A stretch of 64,000 nt of DNA from NCBI GenBank assembly GCA_022266195.1, contig WHVY01000005.1:6696001-6760000 (forward strand). Reading direction: 5' to 3'. Position 1 is the first letter of the stretch. Each line of letters starts with the position of its first letter. This document shows, in pieces, positions 36,896 through 50,010 of this stretch. The DNA comes from Tetranychus cinnabarinus (taxonomy: Eukaryota > Arthropoda > Arachnida > Trombidiformes > Tetranychidae). The notes below the pieces were generated by a model. The model was not told where the DNA came from, did not search any database, and worked only from the letters and a program-made list of their open reading frames with translations. The position numbers were made by a program, and so were the translations under genes.

Positions 36896-37197
36896 ATCAT
36901 GTATGCCTAGCCATATCCGTTCAGTTTCATGTATGAAAGCTCTCGATCATACATACTCTGCCTGCGCAAGTCAAGTGAAAGGCAATTTGAACGCATGCGT
37001 GTTTCTTAATAGAATTTGGACAACATTTGATTATTTTCTACTTTCTACTCATTGGGTTAAATTCATCAATTTTTCATTCAGTTTTTTTCATTTTCTGGTG
37101 TTTTTTATCGTTTTTTTTGAGTTTTTTTGTTGAATTTTCAATATAAGTGCTTAGAGCAAACAGTCATTCAACCGACATTTGTTAAAATTCATTAATC

Positions 37198-38749
37198 ATG
37201 CCTAAAATTGATAAAAAAAGAAACAAGTTCAGCGGTGAGTTTTTTTCATACATTTAACATTGAATTTTACATTTATTTATTTATTTCATGTATTTATTTC
37301 ATTTATTTATTTTTACTTTCACTCATTGAAATTTATATTCATCTTTGCCATTCCTTTTTCATGAAAGATTTCGATTCGAGTGAGTCGTCCATTAGATCAA
37401 TTAAGTCAGTTGACTACAGAGACCGATCATGTAAGTATGGACGAATTTCGCATGATTCATTCAACTCATACATGAATTCTTTATTTTTCAGTCCGCCATT
37501 CAACTCCTAAGAGACACAGAAGTGATCCAACACCTTCAACATCCAGGGAAATCATGAGATCATGCGAGAATTGTAAAAATCTTGAGAGAAAAATAGATTC
37601 GCAGACCTTGGCCCTAAATGAAATAAAATTGAACACAAGACAAATCGTTTCATCTGTCGCTAAATTGGTCGAGAATAAAATAGAAAGCAAACTTAGAATT
37701 TCCACTGTTAAGCCAGCCGACGCTAAAAAAGTAGCAGAAAATGAACTGTCAAATAAAATCATGGAAAAAAGAGCAAATCCAAAGGTGAGTTTTCAAATTC
37801 ATGCAGATTTTTCTTTAAGCATTAATGTTTTCTCCAATTCTTACATGAAACAGTGGAGGAAAAACCTTGAGAAATTGCACATTGATGGTGTCATTCATGA
37901 ACAAATTGTGAAGTTACAAGAAATTTATCGAGGCAGGACAACAAAACCAAGCAAGTTATCACTCGATATAGCGAGGGTCTTATGGAAAAAGGATTTCATA
38001 AGCGCACATATAATTGGACCTGCTTCAAGCAGTAATCGTACAAAGGATCGCAAAAAGGTTTTGCCATATCATGAAGAAGAAAAGTTGAAATGTAAGTCTC
38101 ATGCATGATTCAATCTATTAATTACTGAATTTTTCATGAAAAAAGTCACTTCATATTTATCATGTATGTTTTTTCTTTTCTAGCTGCTTTGGAAGTATTT
38201 TCTTCAACATTCATGCGTGACAATGAGTGGCATTGGTTTGTCCGTGATCCTATCAATCAGGCCACAAGAGATCCTCGCACTAATTGGACAAGAGAAGGAG
38301 ATGATTCTCTCGACCGTTATTTAGAAAATTTAGATGATATCATTGAGGGCGAAGGATCAAGCAAGAAAGCTAAAAATGATAAAGAAAAGAGTGCAAAGGA
38401 AAAAGAAAAAGCAAAGTCTAGTGATGATAAAAGTAAATCAGAAAAATCAAGAAAGTCAAAAGAGGGCGAAAAAGATGAAACCGATACTGAATCTACTAAA
38501 TCCACACATGATAATAACAAGACAAAGAAAGATAAAAAGGCTAAAAATAGTGGAAACGATAAAAACATACATGATAGTGCTAAAACAAATAAGAAAACCA
38601 AAGAAAAAGATCATGATGAAGATGCAGAAGAAAGTGGTGAAAGCGACGGGGAAAAATCCAAACAAAATAAAGCTAAAAAGGGAAAAGATCATGATAATGA
38701 TAAAACAAATGATGATGATGATGCCAGCAATCATCCAGACCAAGACTAA
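37198..38749 (+). CDS. BEN-like DNA-binding protein B of the transposon, five exons
   Basis: Exons 37198-37234, 37368-37430, 37492-37784, 37854-38091 and 38184-38749 join in frame to 398 residues; all introns are short with GTRAGT donors. Gene A matches it exon by exon: 37/37, 51/63, 290/293 and 238/238 nt, with identical phases, so the two are tandem duplicates. Residues about 55-130 are helical with a CENC pair near their start. The BEN-like domain is at about 150-245 (ARVLWKKDFISAHIIGP...FVRDPINQATR); VRDPINQ is shared with A. The tail from about 255 is a low-complexity Lys/Asp/Glu/Ser run with nuclear-localisation-like clusters. It probably acts in the nucleus on transposon DNA. An AATAAA follows at 38939. 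Confidence 0.7.
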
Positions 38750-39720
38750 GTCCAAATTTGAAATCAGAAATGGTGCAACAATTCATGTCACCACAATTCA
38801 AAACAATTTTCACAATTCAATATCAATTAATTCATACATGATTTTGGTAATAATCAATTCAAAAAACAAAAGTACAAATTTTTCCAGTGATTCATACGCG
38901 TGTAACAAAAATCAGACATGATCTCAATTCAAAATCTTAATAAACTGTGATTTCCTTAGGCCTCAATAAGGCAAACTATTTCCGTAAAAACAAAAGTTAA
39001 AAGCCTTTATTTTGTATTAAATTCATAACTGATTCAAAGAATAAAATTCTTTTTCATGACTTCATTTTTCTTAATTTCTTGACTGAAAAAATTTCAATCA
39101 AGAATTCACATAGAAATCTCTGTATATGCATACATGATTTGTGAATCTCATGTATGTAAATGTTTTGAAAATGGCTACTTCATCCATTTTCTTGGCTGAA
39201 CTTGGCTTAAGAAAAACTTGACTGAACTTACTGTTGGTCTTAATGATATACTGTTCATGCATGGTTTGATTCTTGTTTCCATGTTTCGGGAATGATATCG
39301 AAATCTAATGTATGCACAGAGAAATCATTATGATTATCATGTCCCAATAAACTAAATTGCATTATATACTATTTAATAGAATCAACTTCTATCACAATCA
39401 AGGTTTTCATGGATGAATTTTCTGAAAAAAAGAATTACATTTATGATCAGGTGCAATTCTCTGAAATTCATGAACAACTGAAGCATTTGATTGCAAAAAA
39501 TGCTATTGGTTTGTTATATTTTAAGTATTAAAAAGTATTTGATAATATTAAAATTTTGAATTCATGTATGATCATGAACGAAAGTAACAAAACCATGCAT
39601 GAATCACAAATATCTTATGTATACAAAATTTTTCCAGATATTTAAGTAGTAATTAATAATATTTAATACATATTTGAGTGCATTTCTATAGTAAAGTTGT
39701 TGTAAAATAATGTGTAATTA
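38750..39720. other. Non-coding right arm of the transposon
   Basis: No coding potential seen. It holds the 3' UTR of BEN-like gene B, then a subterminal region with CATGTATG/CATACATG at 38833, 39129, 39149 and 39563 plus several CATGCATG-like variants. Confidence 0.55.
38939..38944 (+). terminator. Possible polyadenylation signal of BEN-like gene B
   Basis: AATAAA 190 bp after the stop codon of gene B. Confidence 0.4.
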
Positions 39721-39765
39721 CGTATGAATTAAATACGTATCAAATTCGTTTTTTTTAGTCCCGGG
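39721..39765 (-). repeat. Right terminal inverted repeat of the transposon
   Basis: On the complement it begins CCCGGGACTAAAAAAAACG and aligns to the left end (32920-32964) with about 29 of 45 matches. Confidence 0.6.
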
Positions 39766-42700
39766 CAATTATTCGTACATTCACGTTCTGTCGACTAAAC
39801 AATAGCTAATAAAGAAAGATCTTCATATTGTACTATTCCAACCGAACCTGATGTTGTTAACCAACCACAATCAAGTGGCATTCTCATCGAAACGTTGAGA
39901 TTTGTATTGATTGTTTATTCAACCAATATCATAGATGATTCAGTTGATTATTAGCTCATTTTAAGTCTTATTTAGGTCGAGATAATTGTCATTAAATAGT
40001 GAAATGATTCCAATTGTAATTAAATTGCGAACTATCATTGTAATGACTTTTGAAGAGCAAAAGACTTGTCATAATTGTATGCAGAACTGAATGGAAATGA
40101 GATGAAATGGTCTGAACAGAAATGATGTAGTTTGCAGTAATATCATTAATGTTGTGCTGGTTTATTGTAACGGGAATTGGGTGAAAGATGGATAAATGAA
40201 TAAGTAAAATACCTTTACATACCTTAAATAATATTATTATTCCCAGTGTTAATCAAGTTATCTCTTCTTTACCTTTCCTTTAGTTAAATGCAGCAATTCT
40301 GGTGGAAACAAGAAGCAAAGATGGATATAAAAGAAAGTAATATTATTAGTATTTTTAGTTGCATGAAATGCGTCAATTGTGTATCCACTTAGAAGATGGA
40401 TAAGAATGTGTAATCATTAATATCACTTGGTGAACAAGGAATTATTCAATGATGAAATTCGCTAAATAACTTATTATAATTTTGCAGGTAACCTGTGATT
40501 ATCAGACAAGATATTAATAACACCATTGAGGACGATAAAATTCACGATAATCACAAGATTATCATGAAAAATTGATGACAGTTCAAATTCGCTCAACTGA
40601 TCACTTTAAACACTTTCATTGTTTACTTGCATAAATTATAGCAAATGCTCAACAAAATATTGATATTCAATGAATCAGCAGAAAATGCATATTCATATTA
40701 AATCTAAATAATTCAATCAACATGAACATTGACAAGACAAAATTGCCTCTGAAATTTGCATCAACATGAGAAAGAAGATTCTGAATGCAATCGAAGTTTG
40801 CAGTTTTTATTTTAGTCACTTTTCAAAGTGAAATACATCGATTCTAATCGTCATCTCATGATAATCAAATCGCATTAAGAATTAGAATGCAAAATCGAAA
40901 CGTAAACATCACACTTTGGGTTTCGCTCAACATGATCATTTCTACCCAACGCAAATATTAAACACAAGTTCTTTTTATTGCGGAATGGAATGGAAATGAA
41001 AAATTTTGGAACTATTCTGTTAATGACTCGACTATAAAACATGAGAAGATTCACACTCGACTGTAAATGTTAAGTCTTTTCTGGATTACTTCAGACCAAT
41101 GTTTTGCTCACAAAACTAAAGAAAAAAATGATCGAAACCCATTTGGTTGCTGCTGAAATGCAAAAAGTGAAATTAATCGATTCGAAATTTCATGATTTTC
41201 GAATTGCAATCATTCCATCTTCTAAGAATGCAAAATCGAAATGAAAACATGTTCTTTACTCTAATGTTTGAATTCATTTTATTGTTGCAAATAAAACAAT
41301 ACAAAACAAAATGAAATTACAAATTTCGAAATCTCTGCGTGATTGATTCGAAGATGAAATATTTTTGAAAAAGATTAAAATGCGAATGGAAAATCTGAGC
41401 CAATTCTAGATTACTCGAAAATAATGTTTCATCTTTAATTGGAAGACAAAACATGAAAATTGGAATGAACATGTGAATGAAGACAAGTCGAGCGATAAGT
41501 TTTACTTTCATTTGATTAGCAACATTTTCCAGTCAATTACGTTTGCAATAATTGATCTGTTGAAGAAGCTTCTTGTTATTCCGTTATCCTGACACTTTAT
41601 TTACTCCTTTAAAGGAAACATTCACTCCCTTAACCCGTAAGGGAATTATTGCATTATGATAACAAAGATGAGATATTATTATAAATGATGTTAAAAGTTG
41701 AAGGAAAAGTTATCATGAAAACATTTAAAACAAGAAGAATGATGCAAAAAGAGTTTCACTTTTTTCTTCTCTCTATTTGTATCTTGTTTCCTAATACAAT
41801 TTCACGTTGTTTTACTATGAATATAATAATACATTTATTTTGCATTTTATTGTCTTGTCTCAAGCCTTATTACCTTTGTTCAACTGAATAACCTTAAAAT
41901 GAAAATATCAAATATTGTTATTAAACCTTGAAAGTCTCATTTTTCAGAACAGCTAAAAGGGAATCAACAAAATTCTGTCAAAGTTTATCATTTTTTTCGG
42001 AAACAAAAGATAAGTTCGATAATCACAAAGTTCCAATAAGAAGAGTTTCATTTGCATTTCGAAGAAAAAATGAATGAAAAGTTTCATTGATTGACATTTA
42101 AAACTGTAATTAGTAAATGTTGTATGAAATTTAATCCTTAAGAAGGTGAATGTTTATTGAAATTTGCTCATTATTTCATGATAACAATGCTGATCTCGGC
42201 TGATTCTTTCCTCAACATTCTCATCTTTTTATCTCGAAAAACAAATTAAATCAGAACATGATAATAATTGAAGCTCATTTTTTTTCTTCTTCTCTTTGCT
42301 CTCTTTTTACAACTAATTAAGGTTTTGCTTTTCACGATAAAAAGCCAACAGAACCTTATTATTATCACTATTATGCTATTAGCTTGGGAGTGAAAGTTAT
42401 TAACTTTTGAACAGCAAATTGATCTTTCAACTGACTGTTGCTTTATCTGAGGAAAAAGAGATTTAATCAGAATTTTGCATTTTTGTTTATTCTTTCCTCG
42501 TTTCATTCAATTTTCTTTGTTACAGATAAACTAGTCTTTTCTTTGTTTTCACCTTTTCACAGCTTTCTTCTTCTGCTCATCCTTTTAACCTGAAGTCAAT
42601 ATGGAAAAGGGTTTTTCGAAGAGTTTTCAGAATTTTTCCTGTTAATTGGAAACATGAACATTCTTGCGATTTCCTTCAATTTGTTTGCATAAAAAGTTCA

Positions 42701-45700
42701 TAATTTGTAAAGTTAATGAGAAATTATCTTTTCTCTATTTACTCTTTTCAATGGACTGTTGATTCAAAGTCTGGGAATAACTTTAATCAGATGAGTCTTT
42801 GCATGATAAAGATAATTGCATTTCAAGTTGATTTTTTTCTCTTCTCTCCACTTTCATCTGATGAACTTTGAATTTTGAATAAAAATAATTGTATTCTCGG
42901 CTTATTATCACGATTATCACATGGGAAATCAAGTCAAGGGTTGATATGAGAAGGAAAATTTTCGAGATTTTCGATATTCTTTCATTTTCTGTGGATTGAA
43001 ACAGTTTAATTTCAATCGCAAGATTAAAAAGGTTTGCAGGTTGATTGATGCACGAAATGGAAGTAAAATTTTCAAAACTGAAACTTTGATTGAAATTGAA
43101 TTTTCACCGAAAAAAAACCTTTTCTCTTTTTGTTAACCTTTTTTCATCTTCAAACATTACTTTTCATCTTTTAACATTGACCAAACAATAACCTCAAACA
43201 AAAAGCAGAATCGATCAAGATCAAGATAAACATAAAAATAGATTGAAAGAGAAGAAGAAAAGATTTTGTTTCTCTCTTCTTTTTGGCTCTGAAAAATGGA
43301 TCCAAATTATTATTACAATTGGGAGTAAATTTCATGTTCAAAGTAACTCAGCATTTCGATGAAAGGCGAGAAGCTTCTCTCAATCATCATCTCTATCCTT
43401 CGTTTGTCTTTTGGCTTCTTTGCTTCATTCCAATTCTCAATGGACTCGAGACAAAATTTTCATTTCTCGTGAACTTTTTGACTTCTTTTCGGTGAAAGAA
43501 GAAAATGTTGAGAAAATATTTTGATCGCTTTTACTCGAGATAATCAGTGATCAACTTTTCAAAGTTCAATGCAAACGTGCAAACAATAGAAACTTATTTG
43601 CTCAATTGATTCAATTTCACTTTGATAAACAACCTTTCATTTGAATCAATTTATTTTCCACTTTGCTCTCATCATTCATTTTCACAAATTACATAAATCA
43701 TAATCATTTCCTCTTCTCTTTTCATGGAAACATTCAAATGTTTTTTTTTGTCGAATCTTTTCTCTTCTCTTGGAATCGTGAAATGTTCACAAAAATGGTT
43801 TACTTTTACAGACTGAATCAAGATAAATGATGATAAGTAAATACAATTCAATTCCAGTGGTTCAATCGTAATCCTCTTCGTTAATCCAATGTGTCAACTT
43901 TGTTTGTTGTTTGGTTAATCAATGAAGGTAAAGTAGATTAACTTTCTATCTTTCTCTCTCTTTAATATCAATTCTGGTTAATACTATTATTAAAGTTGAG
44001 ATTAAATGTTTCAAAAAAATATTATTATTCGCTTGACCAGTTATCCAATTTTGCTTTTAAACGCTAAGCCAACTTTTTTATCTTTTTGTCTCTTCATTCA
44101 TTGTTATTATCAGATTTTGGAGTAAGCTTTTGAAAAATTTCAGACTTTATCTGTTTCTGGGAAAGAATGAAATTTTGTCGAAAAAAGTTGCAACTTTTCA
44201 GAAGCATTGGTAAACTGAGCTTTAATCTGACGCCAGAGCTGAAATTCAATTTTCAAGGTTCGATTAGAGTTTCAATCGAGAAATTTCAAGTTTCACTTTA
44301 ACCAGTCTGAAGTCAGAGTCAAAGATTTATGTGTTCAATGGATAAGTTTTTTTCTGTCAACGGAATCACAGGAAATGTTGGAAATGAAACATTTCAGCCC
44401 ACAGAAGCTAGTGTCATGTCCAGGTCTGGTTTACATTGTTTCCCTCTCTGGTCAATGATAAAAATAACTTTTTACTTCACAGAATGTCTCAGGACTTTTG
44501 GATTTCTCATTTCTTGTTTTATTGTTAACTAATGTTATTTTGAAAATAAACATCAGCAGAAAAGCGCTTGTTGTTATTTACAAAAATTGATTTTATCAAC
44601 GAATTTATTACATTCATCACACTTTAAAAGCATTTGGTCTGAATTCGGTCGCATCAACAGGTCCATAGTTTATATTCGCTAAAATATGCAAATACAAAGG
44701 CCAACTTCATGACAAGACAAGGGATATTACTGTTGGAATTCAAAACATCTTACAATTGTTAGAATAATAATGGAAAGAGGATGTAACCGATTTCACCCAA
44801 ACACAGATTTCCTCCTGTAATGCATAAAGCCAGTATATTGATGCACCCTTTACCGACTCGTGATTCTATTCATAATGTTTCGATGCAAGCATGTGTTGCA
44901 TGATCTCACTTCTTCGCAGTTTAGCATGAAAATAGTGTTAAGGGACATGTAGAAGCTTACAGGACAATTATCTCAATGATCTGTCAAATTCTTCTAACGT
45001 TCGTTCAGAAACTCGCTTGCGAATTCATAAATGAGATCAAAAATGTATTTGAGATCAGAACTGATAAATGAAACACCAATCATTCTGTTCGAATGCAACG
45101 CAATTCAAGAAGGAGACATCATATTGAAAGAAAGAATAGAATTCCAAACTTTATCTCCTGACTTTCTGGGAAAATATTTCGAGATCTATGCTGTGCTTTG
45201 TTTTCCAAGTTCAAAACGCTTTTGAACACCGTTCGATTCGGTTTTCAATTTGAGAAAATTTTCAAGACAAAAACCCTTTTCCAATTTCATTTCATTTTTT
45301 CCAACTCTTGACTCGTTTGCAAAGCAACTTGTCGTACAACGTGACAATCTTTTGCATTAAGTGCAAATTGAAAGATAAAATGTTCACTTCTTTTATAACC
45401 ACAGATCAGATAACAAATTTGATTCGATGAAATATAATATTATTCATATAATTGGCATGGAAAGAGAAAATAATTGATGTAAATGTGATTCTTTTATTCG
45501 CCAATGTTCAACTCTTGGCCATTGAATAAATTAATATCAGTTGATAAGTTGTCAGGATATTCCAAGGTGAAATTCATTATCATTATTTACCTTCTTCATT
45601 TTTTTGCCTCCTTCAACCTTAACCTTATACCAACTAATAGTTTCGATATTTAATGAACACTAAAATCATCATGCAACACTCTGCTCCTGAAGTTTGAATC

Positions 45701-46808
45701 ATTTGATGAAGAAGCGCAAAATTGTGGCCCAAAATGAAAAGTGAACAATCAAGATAAGTGGTTCTTCATTGTTAATAGTTGAGCTTTCATTTTTTGGTTC
45801 CTCTTATTTTCGTTTGTTACCGAAGAGAAAAGAAGGAGAAAAAAGAAGTACAAATGTTAATATTATATTTACACAAATGTACACACAGTATACTTGAATA
45901 GCCAATGATAATATCTTTTTGAGTTATGATAATTCAGCAAGAAAAGCAAAAAATGGATAACAAAATTCAATTAACCTTGAAATGCAACACTTGAAAAGAT
46001 AAAAGAATCTCCAGAATATCAAGGAGAAGAAAAAACTAATAAGAAAACGATATTAAATTAGGAAGAAAGAATATCACGAAAAGAAGAGGAAAAAAACCTA
46101 AAAATTGTGTGTAATTATCATTAATATATTTACTCAAACAATTTGTTCATTTGCATAACTTTTCTGTTCTTCATTTCACCATCATCTTAATAGCAATAAG
46201 GTTATCAAGTTTTAATCAGTGTCTAACAGAGTTATTTGGAAATGAAATGGAAAAGTTTTGCTCTCTATTCTCATTTTTATATTTGAAATGATATACAATA
46301 GTTATCTTCCATTTCAACTCCCAGTTGACTTTGGAGGGAAGATTATCAATATGTAAATGACAAAAAGTATAAATAAATAAAAGTCTATAAACAGTATATT
46401 TGATGGAAAGGAATGGATAAAGAACAATGAAAATGTGATTCTGATAGAACTGAATATAAAAGGGAGAAAAACAAAGCTAAGAGTTAAATCACTGGGAGGT
46501 TATTTGCAGCAGCAAATGTTGCAACAATTGAAATTATGATAACTATAATAGGAGTCATGTTCGCGCAGCAATTGATAAAAAATATTATTCTTATTGAATA
46601 ACAACCTCGTTTAAACACTATACTTAATCAGATTGGAAAGGTCAAAATTAGAAAGCACAAACAATGAAATTCTTGATAATGTTAATCAAAACAAGTTTGC
46701 AAGCTTCAGATCTTATCTAGATCAGTTTTTTAATGATGAACTAAAATGAGATTCCAAAAGAGGAAACTTGTAACAGACATCAAACAGTCTGAAAAATTTC
46801 TAACTCTC
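39766..46808. other. Gene-poor stretch, nothing recognised
   Basis: No supported gene. A near-perfect short palindrome TCCCTTA-ACCCG-TAAGGGA lies at about 41628-41644. Open frames such as 45031-45225 show no domain, splice or promoter support. Confidence 0.5.
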
Positions 46809-49800
46809 AGCAAATAACCTCCAACTGTCGTTTAGAGGTCGAATAGAGAATAAACTTGAGCGTTTCAACTTAAAGCTCTTCAATTTGTGGAAGCTCATGG
46901 TTCGACTCTGAGATCTCTAACATCAACCGTTCGAAATTGAAAATATCTGAAATATATCATGTCTGAAAACCGTCGTAAAAGTTAGCTAAATAGCCGGTAC
47001 ATTATCGTACGGTAAGTTCTGGATTATCTTTGACGTTCCTTAAAATTTAAATTGAAAAATGGCGCTCGTTCATCAGAAAAGCATCCCCCAGTTGTTTCCT
47101 CTTCTTTTAATTGTTAAATTTTCACTCTGCATGAGATTAGATTTTTGATCACCAAATTGTCTTTCATAGTTACAATCGACTTTTTAAATTCAAAGTTAGG
47201 AATGCAAGTATTGTTTAATGGTTTGCCGCAAGTTTTCAATCTTGTAAGACAGCGTGTAGAAGTGTCTTATGCTATTTTACGGTATATAACCGACTGCTCT
47301 TGTGATAAACTTCACGAATCTGTGGTTACAAGTTTTAGAGTGCAATTATTACGTCTAGTTGAACTATTGAATTTAGACTTTTGCCGGTCATGTTGAAATA
47401 TTCATACAATCAGATCAAAAGTATATCTGGAAAGATTAACAATGTAAGTATCGAATGGAACGATATGTAAACATTAATCTCTTTGGCAAGCATTTGTTAT
47501 GTTCATGTAACACCCATGTACAAAAGAAAAAGTTTGAGCTATCAGAAAATGACCTTCAAGTGTCATTTAGAGAACAAATAACGTAGTAAACTCCAATAAT
47601 ATTGCGGCTACCAACTCATGGTTTTTCCATCTACATGATTTAAATCTTAAGTTTGTAGCACCAATTGTCCTTAAGCAGTGACTTTATTCATTACTCGGTA
47701 TCACTTCGATATTATATCGGTGGCTTTTGAAATTGATTTTTAGACTCTTATTGATTTGTTGTTACAAAAATAGAGCAAAATGAAACAGTTTGACTATTTA
47801 ACTTGAACTGTTTAGGTAACCAACGGACATTGATTCATCATTCAAGTAAATAATTGAATAGCAATGAAAAAAGTGACTCCAAAGTAAAAATACAGATTTA
47901 ACAACATGCTTATAAGTCAACATTGAGAGTAATCAAATTTAATGTTGACGTGTTGTTGAGAATGTCATTTACTTTGACATTTCATCTTGAAGTATCTGTA
48001 CTTGAATCAGTCTCTAATTAATGATATTAGGGCAACAATAGCTCATAAGGGAGAGGAAAAAAAGGCAACAGAAAACAGTATCCTTAATCAACATGAACAA
48101 CTGAAAATATCTGAAATGTTATCAAACATGAATAAAAGTTGCCAAATGGTGAAAAGGAATGAAAATATAAATCAGAAAAGGGCGAAAACTTTTTTTTATC
48201 TCAATAACATTTCCTTACTTTTGCCATTCAAATGATTCCAACATATAACGTTATTCAAGTTTATTCAACTCTTTTAATACTTTTGCTTTTTCTCTTTCAT
48301 CTTTCAGCTTTACTAATTAGCTGTAAATGCCTGAGCAACAGAATGAGAAGGAAAAAAAACTAACTGACTATTCGCTATTCAAATGATTGCCATTATTTCC
48401 TCTTATCATGAAAGTTTACTGGGAATAACAGGGAATGAGAATAAAAAGAAAACTTTGTTTAATTCTTTTTCCCTTTCTATTCATAACTTTTTTCTCTTCT
48501 TCTCATTGATTCATTCGCCAAACAAAAATCTCTCCTTCTCATCATCATAATCATCATCATCCAAAAACTCAGGATAAGCTGCCAACCAATATTATTGTAA
48601 TAATGATATTTGTTGTAAGCAAAAAGGTTAACTTTAAATTTCTTCATTTCTTGTTTCTTGAATTTTCCACTTTTTGCTAAAAAATTCTTTTCTTTTTCAG
48701 GGAATAGATAAGACAGGAAAAGCAAAGATGATTCAATCTGATTCAAGAATCGAAATTATGATTTGATGAAAGACGAAAAAAGAACTTGGAAAGAATCTGA
48801 ATCAATAAGGAATGGAAGAGGAAAAAAGACTTTTCGTGGTTTCTCTTGTTGATGTTGAGATGAAAAGAGAAAAAAGTAGCGAAAGAAAAATCGTTTTCTC
48901 ATGTAAATTGAGTCCATTTCAGGGGAATCTTGCAATATATTCTTGCTTTTTGAACACTCACTTTACTCACACATTTATATATTAATCTGTTCAGTATCAT
49001 TAAAGTAACAAAAAACTCAATGTGTTACCCATGTAAGAATGAAAAGTAAATCAGAATGAAAAAGAGAAAGAGAGAGAAAAAAGAAATTCTGAATATCAAG
49101 ATTATTATTGAAATAATATCGATATAAATCTTTGCACCTGATTCTTTCCGTTTCAATCGGTGAAACTGTTCAACTTATAATAGACTTGATATTGAAATGA
49201 TTCAACTAGTTATTAGTTTTTGAGTTTCTTGGAAAATATTTATTTGTTCAGATTTTCTCTTTCAGTCAATTAATCTTTGTCAGGAAAAATAAAGTGAAAA
49301 ATGATAAATGAAATATGAGTTTGTAATTGAAAGAAGCAAAAACACAAAAATTAAAGGGGAAACATTGAACATGAATCGTACAAAACTGTATTGAATGTAA
49401 ATGACTTTTTCATTTTCTGGCTGTTTGTGGTCATAACTCACTAATGGTTTGAGCTGAGAATCTCGGGCTTAAATCAAAACTTCAAGTTCGAATTGTCAAG
49501 GCCAGTCGAAATCGGTCGTCAGACCTTTAACTGACATTCAAAGTCATTATGAAAATGGCAGCCTTTTGTTGTAGGGTTTAAATAAAATCGAGAATTAGTG
49601 AAACTTGAAAGCATAAATAACAGTTCCTATCGAATGCGAAAGGGCACTGCAAAACCGGGAATATGAATTATGAATAAAATATGACTTGTTAATGGTTCAC
49701 CGCAAAAGCTATTCCATAAAATGACATTTCCGTGTCGTTTAGAGCACCAATCAACAAATGAAATTGAATGTCCTTGATCCGAAATGTAGATGCAACTTCA

Positions 49801-50010
49801 ACTTACACTTACTTCAACTTGTTAGTAAGTTTTCCCTACCCAAGCCTCAGCTCTCTAACATTAATAGTCGTCGAGTTGTTACAGAAAACTTTGCTTAACA
49901 CTCAGCACTCATATCTTCTGCACTTGATAAGCTATCAACTTGTAATAAACATCAACCAATGTAATTTCAGAAAATGACCTTCAAATGTAATACAAAGGAC
50001 AAATAAACGA
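46809..50010. repeat. Cluster of dispersed repeat family 1 copies
   Basis: The core AGAAAATGACCTTCAAnTGTCATTTAGAGnnCAAATAAC occurs at 47544-47582 and 49969-50005, with diverged forms at 46809-46848 and 49717-49755; a further copy sits just beyond the retrotransposon at 58658-58696. Flanking similarity (TTAATGGTTTGCCGCAA at 47215 against TTAATGGTTCACCGCAA at 49690) shows that longer units are repeated. Element type unknown; no coding capacity is evident. Confidence 0.55.

Larger units (their letters stand above)
32920..39765. mobile_element. DNA transposon (CACTA/EnSpm-like) with transposase and two BEN-like genes, 6.85 kb
   Basis: Imperfect terminal inverted repeats, each starting CCCGGG, face each other at 32920-32964 and 39721-39765. 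Aligned without gaps the 45 positions match at about 29, including the blocks ATTTGAT and AATTCATA. Flanking CA dinucleotides (32918-32919, 39766-39767) could be a 2-bp target duplication, but two bases prove little. Inside, a tnp2-like transposase on the minus strand diverges from two tandem BEN-like genes on the plus strand. CATGTATG/CATACATG occurs 17 times in the element. The gene content and layout fit a CMC (CACTA/EnSpm, Mirage, Chapaev) element; a KDZ/Plavaka-type assignment is the alternative. Confidence 0.75.

Noticed and set aside
36582..37133. 183-codon plus-strand frame overlapping the last exon of BEN-like gene A
   Set aside because: Different frame from the splice-supported exon and extends into T-rich 3' sequence; no domain.
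38317..38755. Antisense frames rich in Phe/Leu/Ser opposite the tail of BEN-like gene B
   Set aside because: Shadows of the Lys/Asp/Ser-rich low-complexity coding sequence on the other strand.
41628..41644. Hairpin TCCCTTA-ACCCG-TAAGGGA
   Set aside because: Seven-bp stem in isolation; expected by chance in a window this size and without a gene nearby.
45031..45225. 64-codon plus-strand frame
   Set aside because: Plausible composition but no family, promoter, or splice support.
46899..46908. GGTTCGACTC, a match to a tRNA B-box
   Set aside because: No convincing A-box, acceptor stem or cloverleaf could be built around it.
47145..47396. 83-codon plus-strand frame
   Set aside because: It lies within the dispersed repeat family 1 cluster and shares words with another copy near 49690; no domain recognised.
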